Below, in pieces: positions 45,348 to 53,924 of a DNA stretch of 64,000 bases. The notes beneath the pieces were generated by a model. It was not told the origin of the DNA and did no database searches. It saw only the letters and a list, made by a program, of their open reading frames with translations. Each line of letters begins with the position of its first letter. Position 1 is the first letter of the stretch. Source of the DNA: Bordetella parapertussis (lineage in GTDB: Bacteria > Pseudomonadota > Gammaproteobacteria > Burkholderiales > SG8-41); contig CAMATZ010000018.1 in assembly GCA_945861275.1 (NCBI GenBank), positions 1 through 64,000 on the forward strand, read 5' to 3'. The position numbers and the translations under genes were made by a program.

Positions 45348-46807
45348 GTGCGCATCTTAGCCCCGCCAAAATCCATTCCCGGCTCAAGCATCCCGTCATT
45401 GATGGCGACGGCCATTGGCTCGAATACAGCCCGGTGTTCAGCGAGAAGATGCGCAAGGCGGTCGGCGACAAAGCTGCGGACGGGTTTATCGCGGCGATGA
45501 AAACGACCCCTGACGCGCTCAAGATGACCTCGGAGACGCGCGGCAAACGCCGTGTTTCCATGCCCGCTTTCTGGAACCGCCAGGCCGAGAACACGCTCGA
45601 CCGGGCAACGGCGATGATGCCCAAGATGTTGTACCAGCGGCTCGACGAGATTGGCTCGGACTACGCTGTGATCTACCCGACTTCCGGCTTGCGCCTGCCG
45701 CGCATCAAGGATGACGAAACGCGTCGCGCTGTCATTCGCGCCTACAACATCGTCTCGGCGGAATATTTCCGTGGTCTGGAGGATCGCATGACACCGGCGG
45801 CGATCATCCCGATGCACACGCCCGACGAGGCGATCGCCGAACTCGAATACGTCACCAAGCAACTTGGCGCCAAGGTCGGCATGTTCGGCAGCGGCATGGC
45901 GCGGCCGGTGGCCGAACCCCGGGCCGGCGCCGAACCCATGGCGTACGACGTGATCGGCATCGACAGCCCATACAATTACGATCCAGTGTGGGCGAAGTGC
46001 GTCGAGCTCAAGATTGCGCCGACCTTTCACAGCAGCGCCAATGGCCAGGGGCTGCGCAACTCGCCAAACAATTTTGTCTACAACCATATTGGCCATTTCG
46101 CGGCAGCGGGCCACGCAATCGCCAAGGCCATCTTCCTCGGCGGCGTGACGCGGCGCTTTCCCGAACTGCGTTTTGCTTTCCTTGAAGGTGGCGTCGGCTG
46201 GGGCAGCCAACTCTTCGGCGACCTGATCGAACATTGGGAGCGGCGCGGCGCACCGGCGTTAAAGCGCATGGACCCCGACAAGCTCGACCGCAAATTGCTG
46301 ATGAGCCTGGTCGAGCAGCAGCCGGGCTATGACGACATCGCCGCGGCGCTGCGTGCGCGCGACGGCTGGCCTGATCCTGAGGGCATGCGACTAAACGGCA
46401 ACCTCACCGAGCTCGACGACTTTGCGGCCTGCAAGATCACGCGCAAAGAGGATTGGGTCGAACTTTTCGCCAAGCCTTACTACTTTGGCTGCGAGGCGGA
46501 TGACCGGATGAACTCGGTGGCGTTCGGTCGCGCCAACCCGTTCGGGTCGAAATTGAACGCGATCTACAGTTCGGATATCGGGCATTTCGACGTGATCGAT
46601 TTCCGCGATCCACTGCCGCAAGCCTATGGGCTGGTCGAGGATGGCCATATCACCGAAGATAATTTTCGCGACTTCACGTTTGCCAATTCGGTGCGGCTAT
46701 GGGGTACGCAGAACCCCAATTTCTTTGACGGCACGGTGGTCGCCAAGGAGGCCGCGGCAGTGTTGGCGGCGCAGAACGCGGTGCCGGCCGTGGCGAAAGC
46801 AGCCTGA
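45344..46807 (+). CDS. Amidohydrolase (ACMSD-like decarboxylase/hydrolase family)
   Basis: The 487-residue protein belongs to the COG2159 amidohydrolases that include aminocarboxymuconate-semialdehyde decarboxylase and gamma-resorcylate decarboxylase. It has the N-terminal VIDGDGHWLEY, SDYAVIYPTSGLRLPRI, MTPAAIIPMHTPDEAIAELE, the histidine in KIAPTFHSSANGQGLRN, YNHIGHFAAAGHAIAK and SSDIGHFDVIDF. It is longer than ACMSD (about 340), as in a subgroup often found in aromatic or alicyclic catabolic clusters. GGGAG lies nine bases upstream of the start. Confidence 0.88.
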   Translation: MSAHLSPAKIHSRLKHPVIDGDGHWLEYSPVFSEKMRKAVGDKAADGFIAAMKTTPDALKMTSETRGKRRVSMPAFWNRQAENTLDRATAMMPKMLYQRLDEIGSDYAVIYPTSGLRLPRIKDDETRRAVIRAYNIVSAEYFRGLEDRMTPAAIIPMHTPDEAIAELEYVTKQLGAKVGMFGSGMARPVAEPRAGAEPMAYDVIGIDSPYNYDPVWAKCVELKIAPTFHSSANGQGLRNSPNNFVYNHIGHFAAAGHAIAKAIFLGGVTRRFPELRFAFLEGGVGWGSQLFGDLIEHWERRGAPALKRMDPDKLDRKLLMSLVEQQPGYDDIAAALRARDGWPDPEGMRLNGNLTELDDFAACKITRKEDWVELFAKPYYFGCEADDRMNSVAFGRANPFGSKLNAIYSSDIGHFDVIDFRDPLPQAYGLVEDGHITEDNFRDFTFANSVRLWGTQNPNFFDGTVVAKEAAAVLAAQNAVPAVAKAA

Positions 46808-46854
46808 TCATCAGCGCTTCGCTGCGAGGCAAGCGCACAAGGATTAACACGGTT

Positions 46855-46883
46855 TTATCCCCACGCAGTTCGCGTGGGGATAA
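46855..46883. terminator. Strong 12-bp hairpin between convergent genes
   Basis: TTATCCCCACGC and GCGTGGGGATAA form a perfect stem around AGTTC. It lies between the amidohydrolase stop and the convergent Bug stop, so it can end both transcripts. It has no long T run, but AT ends flank it. Confidence 0.65.
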
Positions 46884-46935
46884 CGAGTGACGGCGTGGGC
46901 CAAATCAAAGTGTTTTTTGCCGCCCATCCACACCG

Positions 46936-47907
46936 TTACTTCTTCAACGCCAATCCCATTTCGGTCAAATACTGCATCATCTCCGCCTGCTGCGCAGCGA
47001 GCCATTTGCTCAGTTCCCCGGCGTTCATGTAAACGTCTTCGTACATGTTGCGTGTCATGTAGTCGCGCCAGGCGGCGCTCTTGTGCACTTTGGCCAGCGT
47101 GTCTTCAAGTAATTTGGCGGCGTCGCGCGGGATGCCTGCCGGCGCCACAAAGCCGCGCAAGGCGCCGGCATGAATATCAAAACCCTGCTCCTTCAGCGTC
47201 GGCACGTTGGGCAGGGATGCGATACGATTCACCGACGGCACGCCCAGCAGGCGCAACTTTTTCAGCTCGACCTGCCCCATGACTTCGCCCAGGTTCTCGG
47301 CGGTGGCGTGGATATGCCCGCCCATCACCGCGGTTACCGATTCGGCGCCGCTCTTGAACGACACCATGTTAAAGCGCGCGCCCGAGAGTTTTTCCAGGCG
47401 ATGCATCATGCTATGCGCGCCGCCGCCGGGAGAGGTAATGCCGACGCTGATGGTTTTCGGTTTGTCGCGCGCGGCGGCGAGGAAATCCTTCAAGGTGCGG
47501 TAGGGTGAATTCTCGGCTACCGAGAGACTGTTGAGGTCGAATCCAATGGCGCCCAGTGTCGTAAACTTGTCCACGCCCAAATCGAGTCCGGTGCGTATCG
47601 GCACGGTGACCAGGTTTAGCGCCGTCTGCATGAAGGTGTAAGGGTCGCCGCGCTTGGCTGCGACATAGGTTTGCCCCATCGCGCCGCCGCCGCCGGGCTT
47701 ATTTACCACGAAGACCTGCTGCGGCAGCAGTTTCTCCTTGGCGATAATGTCGGCGACCATACGCGCCACCAGATCGGAGCCGCCGCCCGCACCAGTGGCC
47801 GAAACCAGTTCGATGTGGCGTGTAGGGTAGGATTGAGCAAGAGCAGGCGTCACCCACCCTGCCATCAGCCCATACAATAACGAGAGCAGTTGCACACGAA
47901 TTCGCAT
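46936..47907 (-). CDS. Bug-family TTT solute-binding protein
   Basis: The 323-residue receptor has the signal peptide LSLLYGLMAGWVTPALAQS. A variant ligand loop reads IELVSATGAGGGSDLVARMV, then VFVVNKPGGGGAMGQTYVAA, where the usual DNRPGAS is VNKPGGG. This matches the second Bug subtype often found with separate TctB-like partners. Later blocks include PKTISVGITSPGGGAHSMMH. GGAGAT lies close before ATG 47907, so I prefer it to ATG 47925. It is divergent from a CoA-transferase. Confidence 0.88.
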   Translation of the reverse strand: MRIRVQLLSLLYGLMAGWVTPALAQSYPTRHIELVSATGAGGGSDLVARMVADIIAKEKLLPQQVFVVNKPGGGGAMGQTYVAAKRGDPYTFMQTALNLVTVPIRTGLDLGVDKFTTLGAIGFDLNSLSVAENSPYRTLKDFLAAARDKPKTISVGITSPGGGAHSMMHRLEKLSGARFNMVSFKSGAESVTAVMGGHIHATAENLGEVMGQVELKKLRLLGVPSVNRIASLPNVPTLKEQGFDIHAGALRGFVAPAGIPRDAAKLLEDTLAKVHKSAAWRDYMTRNMYEDVYMNAGELSKWLAAQQAEMMQYLTEMGLALKK

Positions 47908-47923
47908 AGCATCTCCGAATGTC

Positions 47924-47962
47924 ATAAATTATTCAATAAAAACAAATGGTTACATAATTTAT
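47924..47962. repeat. Dispersed AT-rich motif flanked by a 9-bp inverted repeat
   Basis: ATAAATTAT (47924-47932) and ATAATTTAT (47954-47962) are perfect inverted arms around AATAAAAACAAATGGTTAC. It lies between the divergent Bug and CoA-transferase genes, where a regulator or structured RNA could act. Confidence 0.65.
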
Positions 47963-48014
47963 CGCCTGCGTGCTGCCAGTTTACTACTTACCAAGTCGGT
48001 ATGAGGAAAAACAA

Positions 48015-49205
48015 ATGAGTCATGAGTTCCCGCTTGAAGGCATTCGAGTCGTGGATGCCAGTCAAGGTATCGCCGGTCCGACTGCCGGCATGATGCTGGC
48101 GCGCTACGGCGCCGACGTGATCAAAATCGAGCCGAAGGAAGGCGACTGGTCACGCGGCATTACCGCCGGCAAGGATGGCATGACGGCGATGGCGATTGCT
48201 ACCAATGTCGGCAAGCGCAGTATCGCGCTCGATCTAAAACATCACGAAGGTACCGCACTGCTGCACAAGCTTACGCAGCGGGCGGATATTTTTATTGAGA
48301 ACTTCCGCACGGGCGTGATGGAGCGTCTCGGTTTTGCCTATGCGCAGGTTTCTGCATACAACCCCGGCATCATTTATCTTTCAGTGACCGGCTTCGGCCA
48401 GCGCGGGCCTATGCAATCGCAGCCCGCTACCGATGCAATCCTGCAGGCGTTCACCGGCATGATGAGCATCAACAAGGGGCGTGTGGATGGCTTGCCGCAT
48501 CGGCTGGAATGCTGGCCGATCGACAATGCCAGCGGGCAGCTCGCGTTTCAGGCGGTGGCGATGGCGCTTTATGCGCGCCGCGATTCCGGCCGCGGACGTT
48601 ACATCGATGCGAGCCTGCTGCAGGGCGCGGCGAGTCTGCAGACCGTGCGCATGATCGAGCATGTGATGACCGGCGGCGCAGCGGTGGCGGGCGGTTCTTT
48701 CCCGGTAGCCACCTTTCGCACCATGGATGGATCAATCAATGTCAGCGTGCTGAAAGATACCTTATGGCCGCCGTTCTGCCGCATCATCGGCCGCCCCGAT
48801 CTTGGCGCCGACCCGTCGCTGGCCAAAGGCAGCGGGCGGCGAGCACGCGGGGACGAAATCCTGCGCATCGCGAGCGAAGCCTTTGCCGGTCAGCCCTCGG
48901 AGTATTGGTGTGCGCTGATGCGGGAGGCCGGCATACTGAATGAGCGCGTGAACACTTATGCCGAGCTTTTCACGCATCAGCAAACCGAAGCGGCGCAGGT
49001 TTTCACTTGGTCGGAACAGGCAGCCGCCGGACGCGTACCCCACCCGAACCTTCCGGGCATGCAGCCGCTGGAAGCGGATACGCCTCAAACAAAGGTGCCG
49101 CGTATCGGCGAACATACGCGCGCGATTCTGGCCGAAGTGGGCTACGAAACGCAGGACATACGCCGCATGTTCGATCAGGCTGTCGTGTTCGAGCCGGTGG
49201 GATAG
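48015..49205 (+). CDS. Class III (CaiB/BaiF) CoA-transferase
   Basis: The 396-residue protein has the family start LEGIRVVDASQGIAGPTAGM, YGADVIKIEPKEGDWSRG, RTDIFIENFRTG-like ADIFIENFRTGVMERLGF, YLSVTGFGQRGPM and the catalytic aspartate in WPIDNASGQLAFQAVAM (about residue 171). It moves CoA between carboxylic acids via an aspartyl-CoA anhydride. GAGGAA precedes ATG 48015. It lies before three crotonases and is likely the activation step for the pathway. Confidence 0.92.
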   Translation: MSHEFPLEGIRVVDASQGIAGPTAGMMLARYGADVIKIEPKEGDWSRGITAGKDGMTAMAIATNVGKRSIALDLKHHEGTALLHKLTQRADIFIENFRTGVMERLGFAYAQVSAYNPGIIYLSVTGFGQRGPMQSQPATDAILQAFTGMMSINKGRVDGLPHRLECWPIDNASGQLAFQAVAMALYARRDSGRGRYIDASLLQGAASLQTVRMIEHVMTGGAAVAGGSFPVATFRTMDGSINVSVLKDTLWPPFCRIIGRPDLGADPSLAKGSGRRARGDEILRIASEAFAGQPSEYWCALMREAGILNERVNTYAELFTHQQTEAAQVFTWSEQAAAGRVPHPNLPGMQPLEADTPQTKVPRIGEHTRAILAEVGYETQDIRRMFDQAVVFEPVG

Positions 49206-49347
49206 CTTATCGCGCCATCGAGCGAATCCATTCCCGGATCAAAAGAAAATATCCTTCCCCTGATCAACTCTTCCTCATCACTGATAATCACGGTAAGCAT
49301 TTTGCAATGTAATCCTGTGTCCTTGTATCCAGTCTAAGCGCCACAAC

Positions 49348-49372
49348 GCGCGCCGCCGCGCCTGCGGCGCGC
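49348..49372. terminator. 9-bp GC hairpin after the CoA-transferase
   Basis: GCGCGCCGC and GCGGCGCGC pair perfectly around a 7-base loop in the 234-base gap before the first crotonase gene. No T run follows, so termination is uncertain. The rest of the gap shows nothing recognisable. Confidence 0.5.
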
Positions 49373-49439
49373 ATCAAACGCACATCACGTAGGAATGTAA
49401 TTTAGCGCTCCGCGACGGTAAGTCAAAAGGAATAAATCA

Positions 49440-50261
49440 ATGGCAAAGGTAACGTATACGCAGCAGGACCGGATCGCCCGTATCCACATGAATGTCCCGT
49501 TACAGGCGTTCGACCCGGAGACGCGGCGCGAGCTGAACCGCGCTTTGCTGCAGTACAAGGCAGACAACGACGCCTGGATGGCCGTCATCTCCGCCGAAGG
49601 CCCAAACTTCGCCGTCGGCGCCCGCGAACCGGTTCCCGGCTCGTATCGTGCGCAACGTGAGTGCTTCTCTCTTTGGGCGGGCGGCTTCGTCGAAGTGTGG
49701 AAGCCGACGATCTGCGCGGTGCAGGGCCAGTGTCGGGGCGAAGGCCTGGCCCTTGCCTTGAGCTGCGATCTGCGGGTAGCGGACGAGACGGCGTCGTTCA
49801 CTGCCGACTTCAGTGGCGGCGCAGGCGAGCCCGATGTGCTGGCCGCCTGGCTGCTCAATCTGGTGGGCGCTTCCAAAACATTCGAGATGCTGTGGCTGAA
49901 CCGCACTTACAATGTACGCGAGGCCCAGCGCATCGGCCTCGTGAATCGGCTGACTACCAAGGGACCGTTCAAGCAGTTGCCGCCGGAAGACGGACGCTTT
50001 CCCATGGATACAATGAACACGACGATCCCGGTGCCCGAGGGCGATGCCATCACCGCTGCGGTGAAGTTCGCCGAAGAGCTGCTGCTGTATGCGCCGGTAA
50101 CGCGCAACTTTCAGAAAGAAATCGCTTTGCGCTCGATCGGCGTGCCTTTCCACTACGCCCAGACCCTGGAGTTGGGGCCCAACCCCTACGCGAGTGAAGA
50201 CCGTATCGAGGGCACCCGCGCGTTTGTAGAAAATCGCCGGCCGGTCTGGCACAACCGCTGA
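49440..50261 (+). CDS. Crotonase-fold protein lacking both hydratase glutamates
   Basis: The 273-residue protein has the crotonase layout: EGPNFAVGAREPVPGSYRAQ, CAVQGQCRGEGLALALSCDL and VREAQRIGLVNRLTT. Enoyl-CoA hydratase uses two Glu (144 and 164 in the rat enzyme). Counting from the conserved SCDL, the first is Ala in GLALALSCD and the second is Phe in SFTADFSGG, so ordinary hydration is unlikely. The oxyanion-hole segments remain, so isomerase, hydrolase or other crotonase chemistry is possible. It starts a three-gene crotonase run. Confidence 0.85.
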   Translation: MAKVTYTQQDRIARIHMNVPLQAFDPETRRELNRALLQYKADNDAWMAVISAEGPNFAVGAREPVPGSYRAQRECFSLWAGGFVEVWKPTICAVQGQCRGEGLALALSCDLRVADETASFTADFSGGAGEPDVLAAWLLNLVGASKTFEMLWLNRTYNVREAQRIGLVNRLTTKGPFKQLPPEDGRFPMDTMNTTIPVPEGDAITAAVKFAEELLLYAPVTRNFQKEIALRSIGVPFHYAQTLELGPNPYASEDRIEGTRAFVENRRPVWHNR

Positions 50262-50272
50262 GAGAGATAAAC

Positions 50273-51100
50273 ATGTCCCTGTCACCGACCGAAAATTCGC
50301 CCGCGCCGATCCTGATCAAGGAGCGCGAAGAAGGCATTTTGATCGCACGCATGAACCGCCCTGAACGCATGAATGCCATGGGCGGCGGGCTGCGCGAAGC
50401 GCTCGAGGACGCCTGGTTCGAGTTCCGCGACGATCCCACGCTCAAGGTGATGATCATCACAGGCGTCGGCGCCCGCGCTTTCTGCGCCGGCGCTGACTTG
50501 CGTGAGAACGATAAGCGCGCGCGTGAGCTGGGCGCGCAATCGGCGCAGGCGCTGCTTGATGCGCAGCGCGCCGCAGGTATTGCTCCCTCGTTCACGGCCA
50601 ATAACTTTCATCTTTACAAACCGGTGATTGCGGCGATCAACGGCTGGTGCCTGGCAGGCGGTTGTGAGATGGCGCTGGGTTGCGACATACGCATCATCGA
50701 GAGCCACGCCAAAATGGGCTTGCCGGAAGTCAAGCGTGGCATGGGCGCTAAGGCCACAACACACAAGCTGCACTTTCTCACCTACCTCGCCAGCGGCCTT
50801 GAGATCGTGTGGACGGGAGATCCGCTAACAGCCGATCGCTCGGTCGAGCTGGGCATGGCCAACGAAGTCGTGCCGACGGGCCAGAGCGTCGCGCGAGCTA
50901 AGGAGATCGCCCGCGAGATCTGCCGCCGGCCAATGACGTACGTTCATTACCATAAAGAACGCGTCTTGCAGAGCCTGGGCGTGCCTCTGGCCTCCGCCTT
51001 GGCCATGGAGCAGCGCTTCCCGCCGCACGAGAGTGAAGACTACCGGCGCGGTCTGCGGGCCAGCCTCGAATCGAAGCTTCCGGGCTGGTCCGGCAATTAG
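50273..51100 (+). CDS. Enoyl-CoA hydratase/isomerase family protein
   Basis: The 275-residue crotonase has MNRPERMNAMGGGLREALED, ITGVGARAFCAGADLREND, AAINGWCLAGGCEMALGCD and HAKMGLPEVKRGMG, so both hydratase glutamates (GGCE and LPE) are present. It should hydrate an enoyl-CoA or a related substrate. It starts 11 bases after the first crotonase, with AGAGAG as weak ribosome-binding site. The gap after it holds a repeat element. Confidence 0.9.
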   Translation: MSLSPTENSPAPILIKEREEGILIARMNRPERMNAMGGGLREALEDAWFEFRDDPTLKVMIITGVGARAFCAGADLRENDKRARELGAQSAQALLDAQRAAGIAPSFTANNFHLYKPVIAAINGWCLAGGCEMALGCDIRIIESHAKMGLPEVKRGMGAKATTHKLHFLTYLASGLEIVWTGDPLTADRSVELGMANEVVPTGQSVARAKEIAREICRRPMTYVHYHKERVLQSLGVPLASALAMEQRFPPHESEDYRRGLRASLESKLPGWSGN

Positions 51101-51158
51101 CGCGCAGACTATCGAGAATTACAAAACACCGCGACAACTGGAACAACGGTGCTTTCCT

Positions 51159-51237
51159 CCCTCACCCTCGGTCCCTCTCCCGGCGGGAGAGGGATGAAAA
51201 AGCCCTTCTCCCTCCGGGAGAAGGGTTGGGATGAGGG
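51159..51237. repeat. Double-hairpin repeat (CCCTCTCCC type)
   Basis: CCCTCTCCCGGCGGGAGAGG (51173-51193) and CCCTTCTCCCTCCGGGAGAA (51203-51225) are two stems, framed by CCCTCACC and GATGAGGG. It matches the CCCTCACCC...GGGAGAGGG repeats common in proteobacterial genomes and separates the second and third crotonase genes. Confidence 0.85.
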
Positions 51238-51280
51238 AAAAGTTGTCATACGGATACGTAATACGCAATAGGAGAAGATC

Positions 51281-51955
51281 ATGGCGTTACTCATCAAGAG
51301 AACCGAAGGCAATGTCTTCGTCGTCGAGCTTACGCGGGCCGACAAGGGCAACGGCTTGAACCGTGAGTTGCAGCAGCAGTTGGCACAGACCTGGCAGGAG
51401 TTTGAGGATACTGACAACCTGCGCGTGGCGGTGCTGCAGGGAGCCGCCAACGTGTTCTCTATCGGTCACGACGTGAAAGAGCTGGCGAGCGACGCATCGA
51501 TCTCGCCGCTACCAGACAACGAACTGTTTCCGCTGCAGATCAGTAAGCCGGTCATCGCCGCCATCGAGGGCCCGTGTTACGGCTTGGGCTTCGAGCTGGC
51601 ATTGAGCTGCGACCTGCGTATCGCCGGTGAAGGCGCTATGTTTGGGCTCGCCGACCCTAATCTATTCGTGCCTTACCGCCTGGCAACGGTGTTGCTGCCA
51701 CGCATGACCTTTCTGGGCAAGAGTCTGGATCTGATACTTTCCGGCCGGATTCTCAGTGCAGAAGACATGGGCGAAGCGCGACTGGTCAGCCAGGTTACGG
51801 CCAAAGGCGGGGCGGCTGTTGCCGCCATGGACGCAGCCCACGGCATGGCAAAACGCTTTCCGAATACGCAAGCCTTCCGAAAACGCAACATCTGGAGTCT
51901 CTCCGGCATGCCGCTGCCCGCAGCGATGAACTTGGCGAGAATGCCGCACGTCTAA
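51281..51955 (+). CDS. Enoyl-CoA hydratase/isomerase family protein, short
   Basis: The 224-residue crotonase begins LIKRTEGNVFVVELTRADKG and has FSIGHDVKELASD, AAIEGPCYGLGFELALSCDL and GAMFGLADPNLFVPYRLA. The first glutamate is present (FELALSCD), while the second is Asp (GLADP). It is about 40 residues shorter than usual at the C-terminus, ending LNLARMPHV. Delta-isomerase or another variant activity is as likely as hydration. GGAG lies seven bases before the start. Confidence 0.87.
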   Translation: MALLIKRTEGNVFVVELTRADKGNGLNRELQQQLAQTWQEFEDTDNLRVAVLQGAANVFSIGHDVKELASDASISPLPDNELFPLQISKPVIAAIEGPCYGLGFELALSCDLRIAGEGAMFGLADPNLFVPYRLATVLLPRMTFLGKSLDLILSGRILSAEDMGEARLVSQVTAKGGAAVAAMDAAHGMAKRFPNTQAFRKRNIWSLSGMPLPAAMNLARMPHV

Positions 51956-52208
51956 ACCGGAACCCACTTTCCTGGCGACTGCGCCGGTTGTATCAACGCG
52001 CAGCGAGAGCAGTATCGCGTTTCGTGTCGTTTGTTTCGGAGGCCCATGATGCCGACTTCTTCTGCATGCAAAATGTCAGGCGCGCGAGATCGGGATGCGG
52101 ATTTGCAGTGGCGGCCCAGAACGACGGGACGGCAGAGTGTCGTTCAGAAGGCTGCATTTGGATTCGGCCATCCCAGATGCGCTTCAGGCAGTGGCTCTGC
52201 GGCCGGAA

Positions 52209-52565
52209 TCAGCCGGGCATCCAGAGATGGTCTATGGAGGTATCGGGAAAGAAATACGTAAACCCATTGAGTTCAGCGTAATACTTGTCGATGTTGGTGT
52301 CGCCGATGTGGAAATACTGTTCCGCGCTGAAGTCAGCTTTGACCTGATCGAGCCGGTGCTTTAACACGGTGAATGCGACGGTGATGCCGTGTTCCAGCCA
52401 CATGCGCTGCTGCGTGCTGACCGTGCGATCGGAACAACTGCCGATAATGTATCCCAGTGCCTGAACTTTGCGCACCCGTTCAATAGTGATGTAGCCCGGC
52501 GGGTCGCCGGTCTCCAGCGTTCCGTCGATGTCAAAACTGATTAGCTTCGCCAAGATTACCCCCAT
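52209..52565 (-). CDS. Small HAD-like hydrolase
   Basis: The 118-residue protein has the HAD motif I LISFDIDGTLETGDP (nucleophile and acid Asp), a Ser in YIIGSCSDRT as motif II, and motif IV FHIGDTNIDKYYAEL. It lacks the usual Lys motif in a clear form and is shorter than most HAD enzymes (no cap). Activity is likely on a small phosphate ester. It follows the thiolase-like gene after 33 bases that hold a hairpin. Bases 51956-52208 show nothing I can support. Confidence 0.75.
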   Translation of the reverse strand: MGVILAKLISFDIDGTLETGDPPGYITIERVRKVQALGYIIGSCSDRTVSTQQRMWLEHGITVAFTVLKHRLDQVKADFSAEQYFHIGDTNIDKYYAELNGFTYFFPDTSIDHLWMPG

Positions 52566-52570
52566 CCCAA

Positions 52571-52594
52571 CCTTCCCCCTTCAAAGGGGGAAGG
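52571..52594. repeat. Hairpin between the thiolase-like and HAD genes
   Basis: CCTTCCCCCTTC and GAAGGGGGAAGG-like arms (CCTTCCCCCTTCAAAGGGGG plus AAGG) form a perfect stem. It may reduce read-through from the thiolase-like gene into the HAD gene. Confidence 0.65.
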
Positions 52595-52598
52595 AGTA

Positions 52599-53915
52599 TT
52601 AGTTAGGGTGCTTGCCTAACATGATCCAGCCGCCGTTGGGGGGCGTGGTAAACGCCGCCAGTGCGGTCTCGGCCCGTACTGTCACCTGACGCTTGCCGGC
52701 AGTGCCGCGTAGTTGTTCGATGCTGTCGGTGTACATGGCGGAGCGCACGCGTCCGTTGCCCAGATTGCCGCCGCTGGAGCTGAAGGGATGCGGCCCCTTG
52801 ACGCTGATATCGCCGGCGTAAAACTTGAGAGCGTCGCCGCGCTTCACGCCGTGCCACTGGAAAGCCTCCAGGTAGAACTGGGACATGACCGAGTAGCCGT
52901 CATAAGGGTTGAAAATATCGACGTCCTTCGGTCCCATCCCTGCACCCTCGTACATCCTCTTCGCCGCACGGTCGGTCCACATCTCGATTACATCGAGGTC
53001 CGCCTGCGTGCTGGGCTGCTTGAAATTGTGCTGCGAATGATTGAGCACGTAGACCGGCTTCTGGCGCATGTCCTTGGCGCGACCCGCGGTGGTGAAGAGA
53101 TACGCGGTCGAGGCTTGCACCGGGCGGTCGCAGTCCCATATCCGCAGAGGATTCAGGATATAGCGTGAGGTCACATAGTCTTCGACAGTAATCGGCTCGA
53201 TCCCATGGGTGGCGTTGAAACCCCAGGGTGTGAGCATGCCGTTCTTTTGCTGATTGATCACGAAGGGGGCGAGATCGTCGTGCTTGCCGCCATACTTGAG
53301 GCAGTACTGATTGTGGGGGAAGGTGTTGATGAAATCGTTCCCGCCGTGATTGCCCCACGGCACCGTCCACTGGCGGGCGCCGCGCGCGTAGTCGTCGGCG
53401 TTTTCGCCGCCGCGGCGATAGCGCCCCTCGAGGTTGCCGCACGGATAGATCATCAGGCAGTTGGTGCACAGGCCATCGCCCACGGCTTGCGCAGCCATGC
53501 CGACCATTTCGCCGATGGTGGGCAACTTGGTGGGAGCGAATTTGACATTGGTGAGGCCCATCTGCTTGATGAGCCAGTCCGCATTCACCAGCGTGAGTCC
53601 CAATTCGGAATCATAGGGCGGATCGAAGTACGGCCGCGGCGCCCACTTTGATGCGGAACCGCCGCTGGGGCCGGCGATATGGCTGTCGCAACAAATCACG
53701 CCATCAATCTGGTCTGCTGTGACGCCGGCGTCGTCCATCGCCTTCTGACAGGCGAGGATGCAGTAGGCGCCCAGCGTTTTGTCCATCGAGACACCGTCCC
53801 AACGCCGATCTACCGGGGAATGGCCGTAGCCAGCCACCGCGACTTTGCCGCGATGCTCCCAAACGCCCAGACCGTCTTTATCTCTGCGCCATGCATAATT
53901 ACTTGGGGTAGCCAT
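52599..53915 (-). CDS. Thiolase-fold lipid-transfer-type protein, possible Ltp2-like aldolase
   Basis: The 438-residue protein has a thiolase-superfamily fold: KVAVAGYGHSPVDRRWDGVS, ADQIDGVICCDSH, NPYDGYSVMSQFYLEAFQW, and a late SSSGGNLGNGRVRS. True thiolases have a nucleophilic Cys in an N-x-x-C-x-S-G motif; the matching region here (FAPTKLPTIGEMVGMAA) has none, and the C-terminal GHP and Cys motifs are replaced by SGGNLGNGR. This is the pattern of Ltp2-like enzymes, which with a DUF35 partner perform retro-aldol cleavage in steroid side-chain degradation. The DUF35 gene lies directly upstream. Confidence 0.85.
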   Translation of the reverse strand: MATPSNYAWRRDKDGLGVWEHRGKVAVAGYGHSPVDRRWDGVSMDKTLGAYCILACQKAMDDAGVTADQIDGVICCDSHIAGPSGGSASKWAPRPYFDPPYDSELGLTLVNADWLIKQMGLTNVKFAPTKLPTIGEMVGMAAQAVGDGLCTNCLMIYPCGNLEGRYRRGGENADDYARGARQWTVPWGNHGGNDFINTFPHNQYCLKYGGKHDDLAPFVINQQKNGMLTPWGFNATHGIEPITVEDYVTSRYILNPLRIWDCDRPVQASTAYLFTTAGRAKDMRQKPVYVLNHSQHNFKQPSTQADLDVIEMWTDRAAKRMYEGAGMGPKDVDIFNPYDGYSVMSQFYLEAFQWHGVKRGDALKFYAGDISVKGPHPFSSSGGNLGNGRVRSAMYTDSIEQLRGTAGKRQVTVRAETALAAFTTPPNGGWIMLGKHPN

Positions 53916-53924
53916 TCGTCATCC

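Noticed and set aside
51988-52281. 97-residue open frame after the third crotonase
   Set aside because: No ribosome-binding site or recognisable domain, and it overlaps the HAD gene on the other strand.
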